DNA from: Tetrastigma voinierianum
Lineage: Eukaryota > Streptophyta > Magnoliopsida > Vitales > Vitaceae
Direction of reading: 5' to 3'
Length of the DNA: 64,000 bases
Assembly: GCA_016808115.1 (NCBI GenBank)
Contig: JAEQBH010000027.1
Location: 1 to 64,000, forward strand
A program made the translations under genes and the position numbers. The notes below the pieces were generated by a model, which saw nothing but the letters and a program-made list of their open reading frames with translations, had not been told where the DNA came from and ran no database searches. Each line of letters begins with the position of its first letter. Within the stretch, counting starts at the first letter, position 1. Shown here piece after piece: positions 1 to 11,640 of this stretch.

Positions 1-360
1 CCACACTTCATCGGGGGCGGGATGGCTGCGGTGTATTGTGATGCCTGCAAGCGAGCTGGGTTGTGTGTTAATGCAGAATGACAAGGTGATTGCATATGCT
101 TCTAGGCAATTGAAGAAGCATGAACGGAATTATCCTACACACGACCTTGAGCTAGCGGCCGTAGTATTTGCCTTGCGGATATGGAGGCATTACTTATATG
201 GAGTGCCTGGCCCAGGATTTTTAAGGATCATAAGGAGCTTACGGTATCTGTTTCTGTGAAGGAAGCGAACATGAGATAGAGGAGATGGATTAGGCGATCA
301 GGGATTATGAATGTACCATTGAATATTATCACGGAAGGCGAACGTCGTGCGAGATGCTCT
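1..360 (+). pseudogene. RNase H domain remnant of gypsy pol
   Basis: The 73-residue open stretch at 38-259 contains VIAYASRQLKKHERNYPTHD followed by LELAAVVFALRIWRHYLYG, the standard C-terminal part of the Ty3/gypsy RNase H domain, which removes the RNA strand during reverse transcription. A CDA stretch just upstream in another frame fits the usual catalytic aspartate region, so a frameshift lies near base 45. After base 200 the frame shifts again into DHKELTVS and a degraded RRWI stretch. The left end is cut by the window edge. It is non-functional. Confidence 0.85.
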
Positions 361-689
361 TAGTGAGAGAGACACATGAGTTCCCTATACGCACTTGAGG
401 TAGGTACATCTTCCTCGACTCATAAGTGAGATCATAGGTGTGAGGCCCCAGGCCCGCGGTTAGAGACAACGGTAGCCACATTTCGTATGCGTCTGTATTG
501 ATAGACAAGATTAGAGCTTGATTCAAGATCCACAGATAGTGAAGTTGAGAAGTGAAGTAGAATGCGGGCAGAGGGTTGTCATTGAGAGAAGATGAATGCG
601 AGTAGTGCGTGGGACGAGAGGTTGTTAATCTGGGATGTAGGTGATGTGAGGAAGAGATTATGGAGGAAACCTATTCCCTCGTTTATGCT

Positions 690-1420
690 ATGCATCGGGA
701 AGCACAAAGATGTATCATACCCTAAGGAACACTCTTGGGTGGAAAAGGTATGAAGAGGGATATTGCGGGTTCGTCTCTAGATGTCTCACATGTCGTGGTG
801 AAAGCCGAGACATCGAGGAAGCTGCGGGACTATTACAGTCCTCCCAGATTCCTCGATTGGAAATGGGAGGAGAGAATCACTATGGATTTTGTGGTAGGAC
901 TTCCACGTTGCCGTAATGGCTATGATACGATATGGGTGATTGTAGACAGACTGACGAAATCAACCCATTTCCTACCTATTAAGAATAGTGATTCCTTGGA
1001 TAAGTTGGCCCAATTATACGTTAGAGATTATCGAGAGGCGCATGAGTACGCGATTTCCATTGTTGTTTCAGGCGAAGTCAGGTTTTACCTCACGGTTTTG
1101 GCCCGGTTCTGAATGCCCTTGGCACTCGCGCATTTTAGTACGACTTTTCATCCACGGACGGATGGCTGATACGAGGGCTATCGGGCTTTAGAGGATATGC
1201 TTGGGGCATGTGTTAAGGTTTAGAGGGCTGGGACACCCACATCTACCTGATGGGTTCGCCACAATAACGATTCATCGAGACCGGTATTGGTATGGCCCCT
1301 TATGAGGCTCTTTATGGATAAAAATGTCGAACTCCAGTCTGTTGGGACGAGGTAGGTGAAAGGAAATTAGTAGGTCCGGAAATTGTTCAAATGACTTGTG
1401 ATAAGATCAAAGTTATAAGG
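690..1420 (+). pseudogene. Integrase zinc-binding and core domain remnant
   Basis: Two overlapping frames carry the integrase of the same element. At 710-840 a His/Cys zinc-finger remnant is seen (YHTLRNTLGW, then CLTCRGE). At 735-1112 the core follows, with WKWEERITMDFVVGLPR, containing the first catalytic Asp, and WVIVDRLTKSTHFLPIK. From about 1130 the second Asp region and a TDG stretch are recognisable but broken by stops, and MAPYEALYG is readable near 1290. Integrase inserts the cDNA into host chromatin; this copy has frameshifts and stops and cannot make protein. Confidence 0.85.
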
Positions 1421-1973
1421 GATAGACTGAAAATTGCAGGCAGACGAGAAGGATTATGCGGACAATCTCAGAGTAGGGACCTAAAGTTGAGGTAAGGGGA
1501 TATGGTATTTTGAGGATTTCCCCATGGAAGGGGCGTACTAAGATTGGGAAACGTGGAAAGTGAGTCCCGATATATTGGGCCATCTGAGTTGTTGAGAGGA
1601 TTAGAGAGGTGGCATATCGATTGAAGTTTCCTCCCGACCTCGATCGCATTCCGCGATGTTTTCCATGTTTCTATGCTCCGTAAGTACATACCAGACCCTT
1701 CATGTATTGACAGAGCAACCAGTGGAAATACAAGAGAATTTGACATACGAAGAGGAACCAGTGCAGATCCTCGACCGTCGAGAGCAAGTTCTGCGCAACA
1801 AGACTATTCCATTGGTGAAGGTATTGTGGAGGAGTCATACAATAGAGGAAGCTACTTGGGAACCAGAGGCCCAGATGCGCCATCAGTACCCTCACTTGTT
1901 TTCGGATGAAATTATGTTATTTCTTTTCTTTTGGAGTTTAGTTTTATTCATTTCGAGGGCCAGAAATGTTCCT
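1421..1973 (+). pseudogene. Integrase C-terminus and chromodomain remnant
   Basis: The stretch at 1656-1991 reads VQILDRREQVLRNKTIPL and then VKVLWRSHTIEEATWEPE followed by a MRHQYPHLF ending. This is the chromodomain tail of chromoviral integrases, which in family members targets integration to marked chromatin. The KVLWR and EEATWE motifs are the diagnostic parts. Upstream, at 1430-1650, only scattered remnants of the integrase C-terminal domain (YIGP-like) are visible between stops. The frame runs to a stop just inside the LTR. Confidence 0.8.
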
Positions 1974-1986
1974 AGGAGGAGGATTT
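1973..1986 (+). other. Polypurine tract before LTR A
   Basis: A purine-rich run (AGGAGGAGGATTTT) lies directly against the TGTAACACC start of the LTR. In LTR elements this tract primes second-strand synthesis, and its position here fixes the LTR's left edge at 1987. Confidence 0.7.
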
Positions 1987-2787
1987 TGTAACACCGGAGT
2001 CAGGAGAGATGTCTGATTACATGATAATCTTTGTGGGGTGTATGAGAGTACCAAGTGTCGATTGAAACAATTTTGGAGACGAAATTAGAAAGGAAAGTTT
2101 ACGGAAACCGGAATTTATGGTATTAAAACAAGGGTACAATTGTCATCAAGCAAAAAGGATATAAAAATCACAAATGAGTAGAGAAGGGCCATAGTAGAAA
2201 TTAAATAAGTTGAATTGCAATATTTAAAGAGATGAGGAGTTAATTTGTAATTAAGGCAAAGTTTAGCATAAATAGAGAGGTGAGACCAACAAAAGCCATT
2301 TTGTCTCATTTTTTGTTAGGGTTCACGGGTTTTGAGAGAAGAAAGGAGAGCAGGAAGGCAAGAAGAAGGAAGGAGGAGGAGAAGAAGAAGATCAAGGTAT
2401 AGAATCCTTTATTTTGGGTTTTTGGTATGAATTCCCATGGAGAATTGATGCTCCTTGGTCTAGGGTTTTGGAAGAGATCACCTAAACCCTAGATGTTTGT
2501 TGGGATTATGAAAGTTTTCCCCAATTGGTGTAAAGTAAGCATGGAATCATCAAAAGCATGTGGTTTAAATAAGATTGGTGGACCTAGGTTGGGGATTCTT
2601 GGATTTCCACCTAAGGTTTTGAGGTTTGAAGTTCCACTTGGCACTCATTTCCAAGTGTTGTGGAGTTGTTTTTAGATGAATTCCATGTAAATTCTTGAGG
2701 TAAATGAATTATAGAAGTTGTATGATGTTAATTGGTAGCAAAAGTGGCAAAAATGAAAGCAAAACACAAATTCTGGAAAAAAAATTT

Positions 2788-3220
2788 CAAGGTATGCGGT
2801 TCTCGATGCTGAAATGCTCTGTTTTCTGTTCGACCGGTTTTCATATTTTGACCATAACGCTATTTCTGATCCGATTTGAGTGATTCAAGTTGCTGGTTAA
2901 AATAGACTTCAAGGAGAATCATACATATAGAAATAGTCATCGTCAAATGCTGATTATAAGTGGCCTAAAAATTCACTCAAAGTAGGACCTTATGTGGCTT
3001 ATTTGTCCCGAAAGTTACCGGTACGGAAATCTTTGCATTTTCTGTTTCGACCAGTTTTCATATTTTGACCATAACTTGCTCATTTCTGATCCAGTTAAGT
3101 GATTAAAGTTGTTGGTTAAAATAGACTTCAAGGAGAATCATACGTATAGAAATAGCGTCGTTAAATTCTGATTATAAGTGGCTACAAAATTCCTCAAAAG
3201 TAGGGCCGTGTAAGCCCTTT
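2788..3220 (+). repeat. 217-bp tandem duplication inside LTR A
   Basis: Two adjacent copies share TCATATTTTGACCATAAC at 2841 and 3058, then TAGACTTCAAGGAGAATCAT and GATTATAAGTGGC, at a constant offset of about 217 bp. They differ by small indels. Confidence 0.8.
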
Positions 3221-4187
3221 GTATGGTTCAGTTTTGAATATAGATTAGCGGTTGTTTTGGACGTAATGTGAGTTTCGGTGCTCCGATTTGGAATTCAATT
3301 GGAGAAGAACCCTTACTTACCTTAGCTTTAAAATAGTACAAAGAGATAATGTCAAATATGAAGTTAAGACCCGGGAAAAATGAGTAATACAAATTGTCCC
3401 TAGTGTAATCAGTAAATGGACTAGTGGCATGAAAATGCCATAACTTTAGTTAAGGATGATCCGATTGGATTCCAATTCTAAGTAAAATAGATTCATAGAG
3501 GAATAAGAATATAGGAATGAGTGTGTATGGGGATTAAATCGATTATGGTTAATGTGTAGTTTGTGGTTTTTCTTGAAAAGGTGAAAAGGACTGTCGGAGG
3601 GAGGCAGGGCTCGGCCAGGAAGCAAGCGGGATTGAGCGGTGAACGGTGAGTGAAAATGATATTTGAAAATTGAGTTTTAAAAGTGAATGAACAATGTTAA
3701 ACTGAAAGTTTAATGGAAATGTTTATGTAAATGTTAAGGCATATGGAAATGTTTTATCTTGCATCGATATATATATTTATATGTATATGAATAATAATAT
3801 GCATATGTTAAAGTATTATAAGTTTTAAAATGGTAAAGAATGCATATGTGTTTTAATGATAAAGTAAAGGATTTAAATGTATTTATAAATATGTTTTGGA
3901 GAAATGTTTCTTGATGGTTACCAAACCCCCTATGAAATTTTGTTATATTAATATCGAGCAGGGAGTACCCTAGTGTAAGGATTTAGGGTAAGGGATTATA
4001 GGTTACTAGCGAGGGGAGAATTAGGTGTCTAGAGGTAATATCCTTACATGATGGGTGCTATGACTAGAACCCCATGCAAGCGTGAGTTTCTCATGACGTA
4101 GTGGTTATGGCTGGAATAATATTTGTCCCACAAAGTGAATGCCGAGGAAGCTGTTCGATTGTGTTTATTCCTACAGGTTCCATCGAG

Positions 4188-4325
4188 GAGAAAGAAAGAA
4201 AGAAATAAGAAATAAAGAAATAAGAAGAAAGTTTAAGGCATAAATGTTTCAGGCATAAATGGATTTTAATTGTATAAGTATTTATTATAAAGAAAGAAAG
4301 AAAGTTTAAGGCATAAATGTTTAAG
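4188..4325 (+). repeat. AAAG-rich simple repeat with a ~70 bp duplicated block
   Basis: Runs of GAAAGAAAGAAA alternate with two copies of GTTTAAGGCATAAATGTTT, followed each time by a TTTTAATTGTA stretch. It is a local slippage or short duplication inside LTR A with no coding potential. Confidence 0.75.
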
Positions 4326-5558
4326 GCATAAATTGATTTTAATTGTAATATTATGTATTACTTTGATATGCGAAAATGTTATTTTTTAATGAAAATGTAC
4401 ACTCCTTTGGGCTCCTTTAGCTCATTCTTTTCCCGTATGTTTGAACGTTTTCGGGACGAGATAGGTGCGCGAGGCGGGCGATCCCAGGTCACGGTGAGTC
4501 GGAGGCCCATCAAGGGAGACGGCTGTGATTTCATTGTATATATAATTTTGCATCTTTTGTATATGTTGAATATTTTGTATGGATATATGTATATGTAGAA
4601 AGTTGAAAAGGAGCTACGTGAGGCACTGTCGCTGGTGGACGAGGTACGTGGCGGCGGTCGAACTGAGTCAGGCTCAAACGATCTTTTAAAAAAATAAAAA
4701 TGCATGGAATTGAAAAAGTTTGGAATGTTTTGATGATTGAAATGAATAAATGTATATATGTATATATTGTATTGAATGAGTTGTGGACGAGGAGTCCAAA
4801 CAAGGAAGTTGAAAATTTGGAAGATTAAGTGTTTTTTAAATGTTTTCGCGGGTTTTATAAATTTGGGAAAGTCAGAAGAACAGAGAAACTACAGCCAATT
4901 TTTACGAGAAAAATCCTAAGCGTTTGAAAAGAAAGAAAAAAATTTACCATAGCTTCCGCATTATTTTCTAAAGATATGTTAAGGATTGTAAAGGGGTTCG
5001 CTCCATGGATTTTATTTGACTGTTTTGCGGAAAAGTTTATATATCCATTGGAGTGTCGGGAGGTCTCCTCGGGTTCATGAGGTTAATCCGGGTCGGGATC
5101 CTTCATTATCACTACTGGCCTTTGCTCACCCGATTGTGGGACCCCCCTTTCAGGTACAGGGAGTGTGCACGATGACGGCGCTCACTAAGGGCCGCGTTTT
5201 AGAAGAAAGCCGGGTTGTGGCTTTGGTATCTTGTTGTATACATGTATTAGACTAATTATATGGTACAATATATGTTGTATGAAATGTTATTAACTCTTGA
5301 ACTATTTGTAGATAGTTGATGTATTTGGGATATATTTTGTGAAGTATTGATCTGCGGGGGCCCAGTATGGCTATTATTTTACTACATAGACCTGTGTGTT
5401 CATTGTTGATTATTGGGACAAGTTAAGCTATTTGGATAGGAGCTCTCCGTACAAATGAGATACGCCGATTTTTCGTGATGGTGTCGGGTTGCAGACATTC
5501 CACGAAATATTCCGTGAGTTGATGGGTTGTCGGGCGGACACCGGTTTGAGGCGTCACA

Positions 5559-6619
5559 ATAAAATTTGTGATTTTGAAAATTGTTTTTATTTTAACGCCC
5601 CGTTGGGGCATAGCTAATTAGTACAACATGTCAAACTATTTTTCGAAATCGGGCTGATTGTGTTCATTAAAAAGCCGCGAGCGATTGGTATAAGTTGTTG
5701 AATAATCTTGGCCCATGCTTAATAGTTTTGATGAATATTTTTGATTTATGAATATTTTGAAAAAGTATATAATACAGGCTAATTTCAAATGTAAAAATGA
5801 ATTTTTTAATAGTCATACGTGCAAGTCGGTCACAAATCGATCACAAAATAGTGACGAGAATGATAAATCCGTCACAAAATTTTGTGACCAAGGAATGAGA
5901 ATAATCTAAATTTGTATGAAACCTAGTCTGTCTGAATTTTGTGTGATCCTATTAAAAAATTATTTTTACATTTTATATTGTAATATACACAATTTCAAAA
6001 TATTCTAATATTTGAAAATATTATAAACTATTTGAAATTTTATTATTAATATATGTTGTGCTATATTGTACAATTTAAAATTTTAATTTTTTAAAATTTG
6101 TGATATTTTAACTCATTTTAAATTTATAAATAATTTTGCCTTTACTACATACTCATAAAAAATAATAAGTTTCAAAATAAATAATATACATCAGGCTACA
6201 ATGTTGCAATATTTGACATTATAAAAATTTGTGATTTTGAAAATAATTTTTATTTTAACCGCCGTTGAGACAGCTAATTGATGCAACATGTCAAACTATA
6301 TTTTAATCGACTTCGATTGTGTTCATTAAACACGAACAAATTCGTATAAGTTATTGAATAATCTTGGTCTTCTTAATAGTTTTGATGAATATTATTTGAG
6401 TTATGAATATTTTGAAAAAGTATATAATACAATTAATTTCAAATGTAAAATGAATTTTTTTAATGGTCATCTGTCTGAGTCGATCATGAGCTCGATTCGC
6501 GAGCTAGTGTGAGGTGGTAGAATCCGTCACAAATTTTGTGACAGAATGAGAATTCAGTCACAAATTTGTGACGGAAACACAATTCTGTCACAATTTTGTG
6601 ACCGATTTGTGACAGATAT
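5559..6619 (+). repeat. ~650-bp satellite array, block 1
   Basis: Tandem monomers share the anchor TAAGTTGTTGAATAATCTTG (5691 and 6347 here, 656 bp apart), an ACATGTCAAACTATATTTT block, TTGATGAATATTTTTTGATT, and a run of GTCACAAATTTTGTGAC palindromes (clearest at 6525-6610). It is AT-rich with no reading frame of note. It begins at the LTR A end and is interrupted at 6619 by a solo LTR. Confidence 0.92.
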
Positions 6620-8656
6620 TGTAAGACCCAAGAAATTCTAATTTATGGAAAAATGGCCCAATCGTAATTTCGTTTACGAAATTGTAATTTCGGTTAAAAA
6701 TCCTAAATTTATTCTCTAGATCTCGGATGATGAAACGGATTGTACCGTTTGAATCGTCTCGCGAAATCTAGCTAGCACGTCGAATTTAGGTCGAATTAAG
6801 AGACGATGCGAATTTACACGTTTTTCGAGCGTAGCGTTTGGTCTTAGTAAAGCGTTTTTCGATGAGAGGAAAATCGCATTATACTTGGCATGCTAAGTAT
6901 TCATGAAGTGGCATGAGTAGAAAAATAATGAAAATGGACGGCCGAGATAGTGCCGAATGACAAAACTGGAAAAAGAATGGACAAAATGGTCATTTTTGAG
7001 TTTGATTAAGTTAGAAGAAGACAAATTAGCCAATAGTGTTTGTCTTCCCCAATTTTAAAAAGGAGCCAAAACCAAAAGCATTGAAAATCGAGAAATGGAA
7101 GTGCGAGTAGGGTGAAATTTGAAGGTTTTAAGAGAGGTGGGAAGAGTTAGACTTCTCTCTAAAATATCGGAGCGTCAGGCAAGTCGAATTTCGGGACAAG
7201 AAGGTAAAGATTTGCTCTGTAGGAGGAGGCCTAAGCGTGGGCTCCGGTTTTAGGGAGTTTCCTAAAACTCTAACATGAGAGGAAGTGGGGTTTCCCTCTT
7301 GGGTTTGTCTTTATTTAAATCTTTGTTAATGTTTGAGTTGATTGAAGTGTGAAATTTGTTTGGTCAGTTTCAAAACTTGGGGCGAATTGTGGAAATTAAT
7401 TTAGTTCAAGTGGACAGTCCGTGACTATCCACTGATTTTCTTGGGTTATTTATGGTGAAATTTGTGAAACAAATGATGCTTTGATGTGTATGAGGCCGGA
7501 AATGGCCGTGAAACCCGGGTTCACTAAGTGAACCGACGATTGGTGATTTTTTCGGGAATAGTAACCGAGGGTTTCACTATTCCCGAGAATAGTGTTCACA
7601 AAATAATTTTTGTGAAATAATGTGTTTGGTTGAGTAATTCGAAATCGGGTTCGCTGCCTGTTTGATTATTAGCCGCATTGAGCTAATTTTGATGTAGTGA
7701 TGGTGAAATTACATGACATGTTCGTGTCATTTAAATTATGTGAATATATGCATGATTATATATTTGTATGTGTTATTGAATTGTAAGTGAATTGGCATAA
7801 TGCATTATATGCAGCTGAGGCGTACCCCCAGGGCCCGATAGGAATTGAGTGCGAGTAGTCTTGAGAGGAGAATGGTTTCGGAGGGTTGTCCCAAAACAAA
7901 AACCGTCGGAGGGTAGTCAGTGCAAAATATCGATCGTCGGAGGCAATGACTTGGTGATATACGTCGGAGGAGTAGTCCATAAATAATATCAATAGTCGGA
8001 GGCAGGGCCCAAATTGATATATCTACATGGAGGGTTGTCCACAAATAAACATAATGAATTCCGTCGAGGCTTAGCGGCGTGAGGAGTCGGTGAGGACTCG
8101 GGTACGAGACGATCAATTAGACATTCAAGTAGAATCATGCATTTTGCTTGAATGTGTGTTTTATTTGGAGCGTGCATATGCATAGGTGGAGAGTATCCTA
8201 CTTGGGGTGATTCCACTGCGAGTAGCTCACCTGTCGAGGATATTATTTTACAGGTACAAGAAGCGTGCAGTGAGCGGCTCATCTGAGGCGAGCTTTAGAA
8301 GAAAGCTGGATTGTGGCTTTGGGTTATGATGTATGACATGCATTAGAATTCTTTAATTTTAATATATGTGTTGTATAAGAGTAAAATTTGAACTCTTAAA
8401 ACTATTGGATATAGTTGGATATAGATATTGTGATGAATATTGGTTTATGAGCCCAGTGGCCGTTTAATTAAGTGGCTTTGTTATATTGGATTGTTTGGAC
8501 AGAGTTTTATATGAGTGTTGTATTTGGGTAAAGGCTCCGTCTGAGGAGATTACGCCGTTTTCGTGAGAAATGTCGGGTCACCCAGGCCATTCCGCGAGAG
8601 TGTTTCACGGGTTGACGGGTAGTCAATGGACCCCGAGGTTTTTGGGCGTCCACGTG
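6620..8656 (+). repeat. Solo LTR, family B, with GATAT target duplication
   Basis: It begins TGTAAGACCCAAGAAATTC after GATAT (6615-6619) and ends in a GGGCGTCCACGTG stretch before GATAT (8657-8661). The usual family end is GGGCGTCACA, so the terminus is slightly altered. No primer site, polypurine tract or internal sequence adjoins it, so it is a solo LTR left by recombination between two LTRs. Removing it rejoins a satellite monomer in phase (anchors 6347 and 9004). Its length, ~2.04 kb, matches the other family B LTRs at 23295, 55630 and 58686. Confidence 0.88.
7855..8060 (+). repeat. Degenerate ~45-50 bp minisatellite within LTR B
   Basis: About four imperfect units carry GTCGGAGG, a GGGTAGTCC or GGGTTGTCC block, and an AATATCAAT block. 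The same minisatellite recurs at the same place in the other LTR B/C copies (about 24505-24690, 25930-26110, 34870-35095, 56870-57030, and reversed at 59300-59460). Confidence 0.75.
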
Positions 8657-10074
8657 GATATCTATTAAAATTATTTTTACATTTTAATTTGTATTATACA
8701 ATTTAAAATATTCTAATATTTGAAAATATTATAAACTATTTGAAATTTTTATTATTAATATATATTTGTGCTATATTGTACAATTTAATTTTAATTTTCA
8801 AAATTTATGAAATAATAAGTATCAAAATAAATAATATACATCAGAGACTCACGATGTTACAATATTTGACATTATAAAAATTTTTTGATTTTTGAAAATA
8901 ATTTTTATTTTGCCGCCAGATTAGGCATAGCTAGTGATGCGACATGTCAAACTATATTTTCGAAATCGACTCGATTGTGTTCATTAATGCACGAACGATT
9001 CGCATAAGTTGTTGAATAATCTTGGTCTTCTTAATAGTTTTAATGAATATTTTTTGATTTATGAATATTCTGAAAAAGTATATAATACAATTAATTTCAA
9101 ATGTAAAAATGATTTTTTTTTAATAGTCATCTGCCACAAATCGGTCACAAAATAATGCTTGAATGATAATCCGTCTAAATTTTGTGACGGAATATTTATC
9201 TGTCACAAATTTGTGTGAATGAAATTCGTCTAAATTTATGAGCTCTGTTATCTGTCACAATTTTGTAATGGAATTTGTGACAAATATCTATTAAAAAATT
9301 ATTTTACATTTTAATTTGTATTATACTATTTCAAAGTATTCTAATATTTGAAAATATTATAAACTATTTAAAATTTTATTATTAATATATGTTGTGCTAT
9401 ATTGTACAATTTAATTTTTAATTTTTAAAATTTGTGTGTTTTATGTACAAATTGTATAAATAATTTTGCACTGCTACCTACTCATAAAATATAATAAGTA
9501 TCAAAATAAATAATATACATCAGGCTACGATGTTACAATATTTGACATTATAAAAATTTGTGATTTTTGAAAATAATTTTTTATTTTAACCGTCATTGGG
9601 GCATAGCTAATTGATGCAACATGTCAAACTATATTTTCGAAATCGATTCGATTATGTTCATTAAAGCACGAACAATTTGTATAAGTTGTTGAATAATCTT
9701 GGCATTCTTAATAGTTTTGATGAATATTTTTTTGATTTATGAATATTTTGAAAAAGTTTATAATACAATTAATTTCAAATGTAAAAATGATTTTTTAATA
9801 GTCATCATCTGGTTGGTCGTAAATGTCCCGGTCGCAAAATAGTGACGGAATGATAAATCATCACAAATTTTGTGACGAGAATGAAATAAAGTCCACAAAT
9901 TTTGTGACGAAACACAGACACACAGCCTGATTTTGTAATAGGTTGTGGCAGATATCTGATAAAAAAATTATTTTCATTTTAATTTGTATTATACACAATT
10001 TCAAAATATTCTAATATTGAAAATATTATAAAGTATTTGAAACAATTTTATTATTAATATATGTTGTGTTATAT
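8657..10074 (+). repeat. ~650-bp satellite array, block 2
   Basis: It continues the monomer interrupted at 6619, starting from the duplicated GATAT and running on with CTATTAAAA. Anchors at 9004 and 9682 are 678 bp apart. Palindromic GTCACAAA/TTTGTGAC runs lie near 9130-9270 and 9830-9960. The array stops in mid-monomer at TATATTG, where a minus-strand LTR starts. Confidence 0.92.
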
Positions 10075-10619
10075 TGACACACCGCCTTCTTTACTTGTGG
10101 GTGTGCCGTACGCTCTACGAGGAATCCCAATGGGTGCCTCTATAGGCTAAAAATTCACGTAGACGAAAGCCGTATTGCTTGCTTAAACCTCGTATAAAAA
10201 TTTTTCTTTTATTTTTCCAACTTAGGATTTGGTAAAATCTTCGCAGCGGTAAAACCTCAGCAGCATGACTGCTGCATATAGGACAATTCCAAATCCTGTA
10301 TACACAACTTACACTTTATCCAAATATGGCAATCAGTATACCAACACATTCTAGAAAGAATATACTATGTACATACATATGTTCCATTATACAAATTCAA
10401 AGTATATTCTTACAAAATATTATTAATACACAGCACTTATACTGATGTCAGGACAAATCCTATTGTACTCCAGCGTCTTGTGTACACTGTACTGGAAAAT
10501 AGTTTTTAAAATGAAAATATTGACTAAACGAGCACCATTGAGTGTATGCGTTATAAAATGTTTTGCTTTTCTGGAAAACATTTCAAAACTGTAAAACTTT
10601 CTTTTACAATTATTTTCCA

Positions 10620-10870
10620 AAAGCCTTGCTTGCTTGTTTTAAAGTTTCTAAAACTTTCCGTACTTGCTTGCTTTTGTACTTGCTTGCTTTTAAAAGTTTA
10701 TAAAACTTTTAATACTCGCTTGCTTGCTTTGCTTTGCTTTTCTTTAAAAGCTTATAAAACTTTTATTGCTTGCTTGCTTGAAAATTTATAAAACTTCTCA
10801 AAACTTCTCTTGCTTGCTTGCTTTATCTTGCTTGAAAAGTTTCTTAAAACCTTTCACAAACCTTTTGCTT
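10620..10870. repeat. TTGC-rich tandem repeat, ~60 bp period
   Basis: CTTGCTTGCTTGC clusters alternate with AAAAGTTTATAAAACTTT-like spacers about five times. Stops are rare in one frame, so an 81-residue open frame appears by chance. Confidence 0.8.
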
Positions 10871-11454
10871 TAAAAGTTTCTCAAAATTTTTTATAAAAAC
10901 GGGAGCCTGGGCTCAACCGTTTGCTTAAAATCACCACGGAGCACAGGCTCAGCCAGTCGTTTGAAATCAAAGCGGGAGTGCAGTAACTCAACGATTTGTT
11001 TTAAATCTCTCACAGGGAACTTGGGGCTCAATAGTGCATCAAATCTTCACGAACTGTGCTCAACCTTGCACCAATGGTTGATTTTTCAAAACTGTATATC
11101 ATGCTTATAAAACATCAACCATTGGAGGCTACCCTTGCTATACCATTTTTAGTGAACACGGGAGCCTATGCATCGACCGTGCGGTGGAAGGACCTTTGTC
11201 CGCATCACCTTTTCATTAAATGGTGGAATTGACCTTGTGTCGCCATCACCATAATTTTAGAGCTCTTAACCTTATATACCCCTGTACGTGCCACGGTCTC
11301 CTTTAAATGCCATGATGCATGACCCTAGTTTGCCGACCAGGCAAAACTAAAATGCATGTATGATATCCTAACACTACCGTGCACGTACGAGTACCTCTGA
11401 CCGGTTTGCTTGCTTAGAACTAGGGATTTTAGTTAGGCCTGTTTTCACAAATAT

Positions 11455-11640
11455 TCTTTTGCTTGCTTGCTTGCTCTTTAAAATATGGTTTTACACTTTA
11501 AAACCTTTGCTTGCTTGCTTGAAACATGGTTTAATAATTCAAAACCATTTGTTTACTTGCTTGCTTGAAAAATTGTTTAATAATTCAAAACCATTTGCTT
11601 ACTTGCTTGCTTGCTTGAAAAATGGTTTTACAACTCAAAC
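11455..11640. repeat. Second TTGC-rich tandem repeat
   Basis: TTGCTTGCTTGC clusters alternate with TGGTTTAATAATTCAAAACC spacers in about four ~60 bp units, within the same minus-strand LTR. Confidence 0.8.

Larger units (their letters stand above)
1..5558 (+). mobile_element. 3' half of a Tekay/Del-like Ty3/gypsy chromovirus
   Basis: The window opens inside a Ty3/gypsy element running left to right: RNase H remnant, integrase remnant, chromodomain remnant, polypurine tract, then a long LTR. This order and the chromodomain after integrase mark a chromovirus, and the 3.6 kb LTR fits the Tekay/Del group. The 5' LTR, gag, protease and reverse transcriptase lie outside the window. The coding part has many frameshifts and stops, so it is a dead copy. 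The right LTR end abuts the satellite directly, so the element most likely inserted into the satellite; the matching target duplication would be off the left edge. Confidence 0.85.
1987..5558 (+). repeat. LTR, family A, 3.57 kb
   Basis: It starts TGTAACACC and ends GGCGTCACA, giving the canonical TG...CA ends. A polypurine tract lies to its left and satellite DNA to its right. The last ~400 bp (about 5150-5558) matches the 3' end of LTR families B and C elsewhere in this window (the AGCTC-CGTACAAA, GTCGGGT and GTTGACGGGT blocks), while the rest is different. No gene is seen inside. It holds a purine-rich stretch at 2335-2400, a ~217 bp duplication at 2788-3220, and AAAG-rich simple repeats at 4188-4320. 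Confidence 0.85.

Noticed and set aside
2480..2495. Telomere-like AAACCCTA motif
   Set aside because: Only single AAACCCTAG occurrences (also near 20262) are found, with no tandem run; they are parts of LTR A.
4353..4803. Open frames on both strands inside LTR A
   Set aside because: Low-complexity Tyr/Ile/Phe-rich translations of AT-rich LTR sequence with no domain and no retroelement motif.
5559..6619. Possible 5S rDNA or other RNA gene tandem array
   Set aside because: The ~650 bp period prompted a look, but no rRNA-like or tRNA-like conserved block is present and the unit is very AT-rich.
7756..8282. Three overlapping minus-strand frames of 78-103 codons
   Set aside because: They cover the LTR B minisatellite and tail; stops are absent by chance and the frames are not kept in other LTR B copies.
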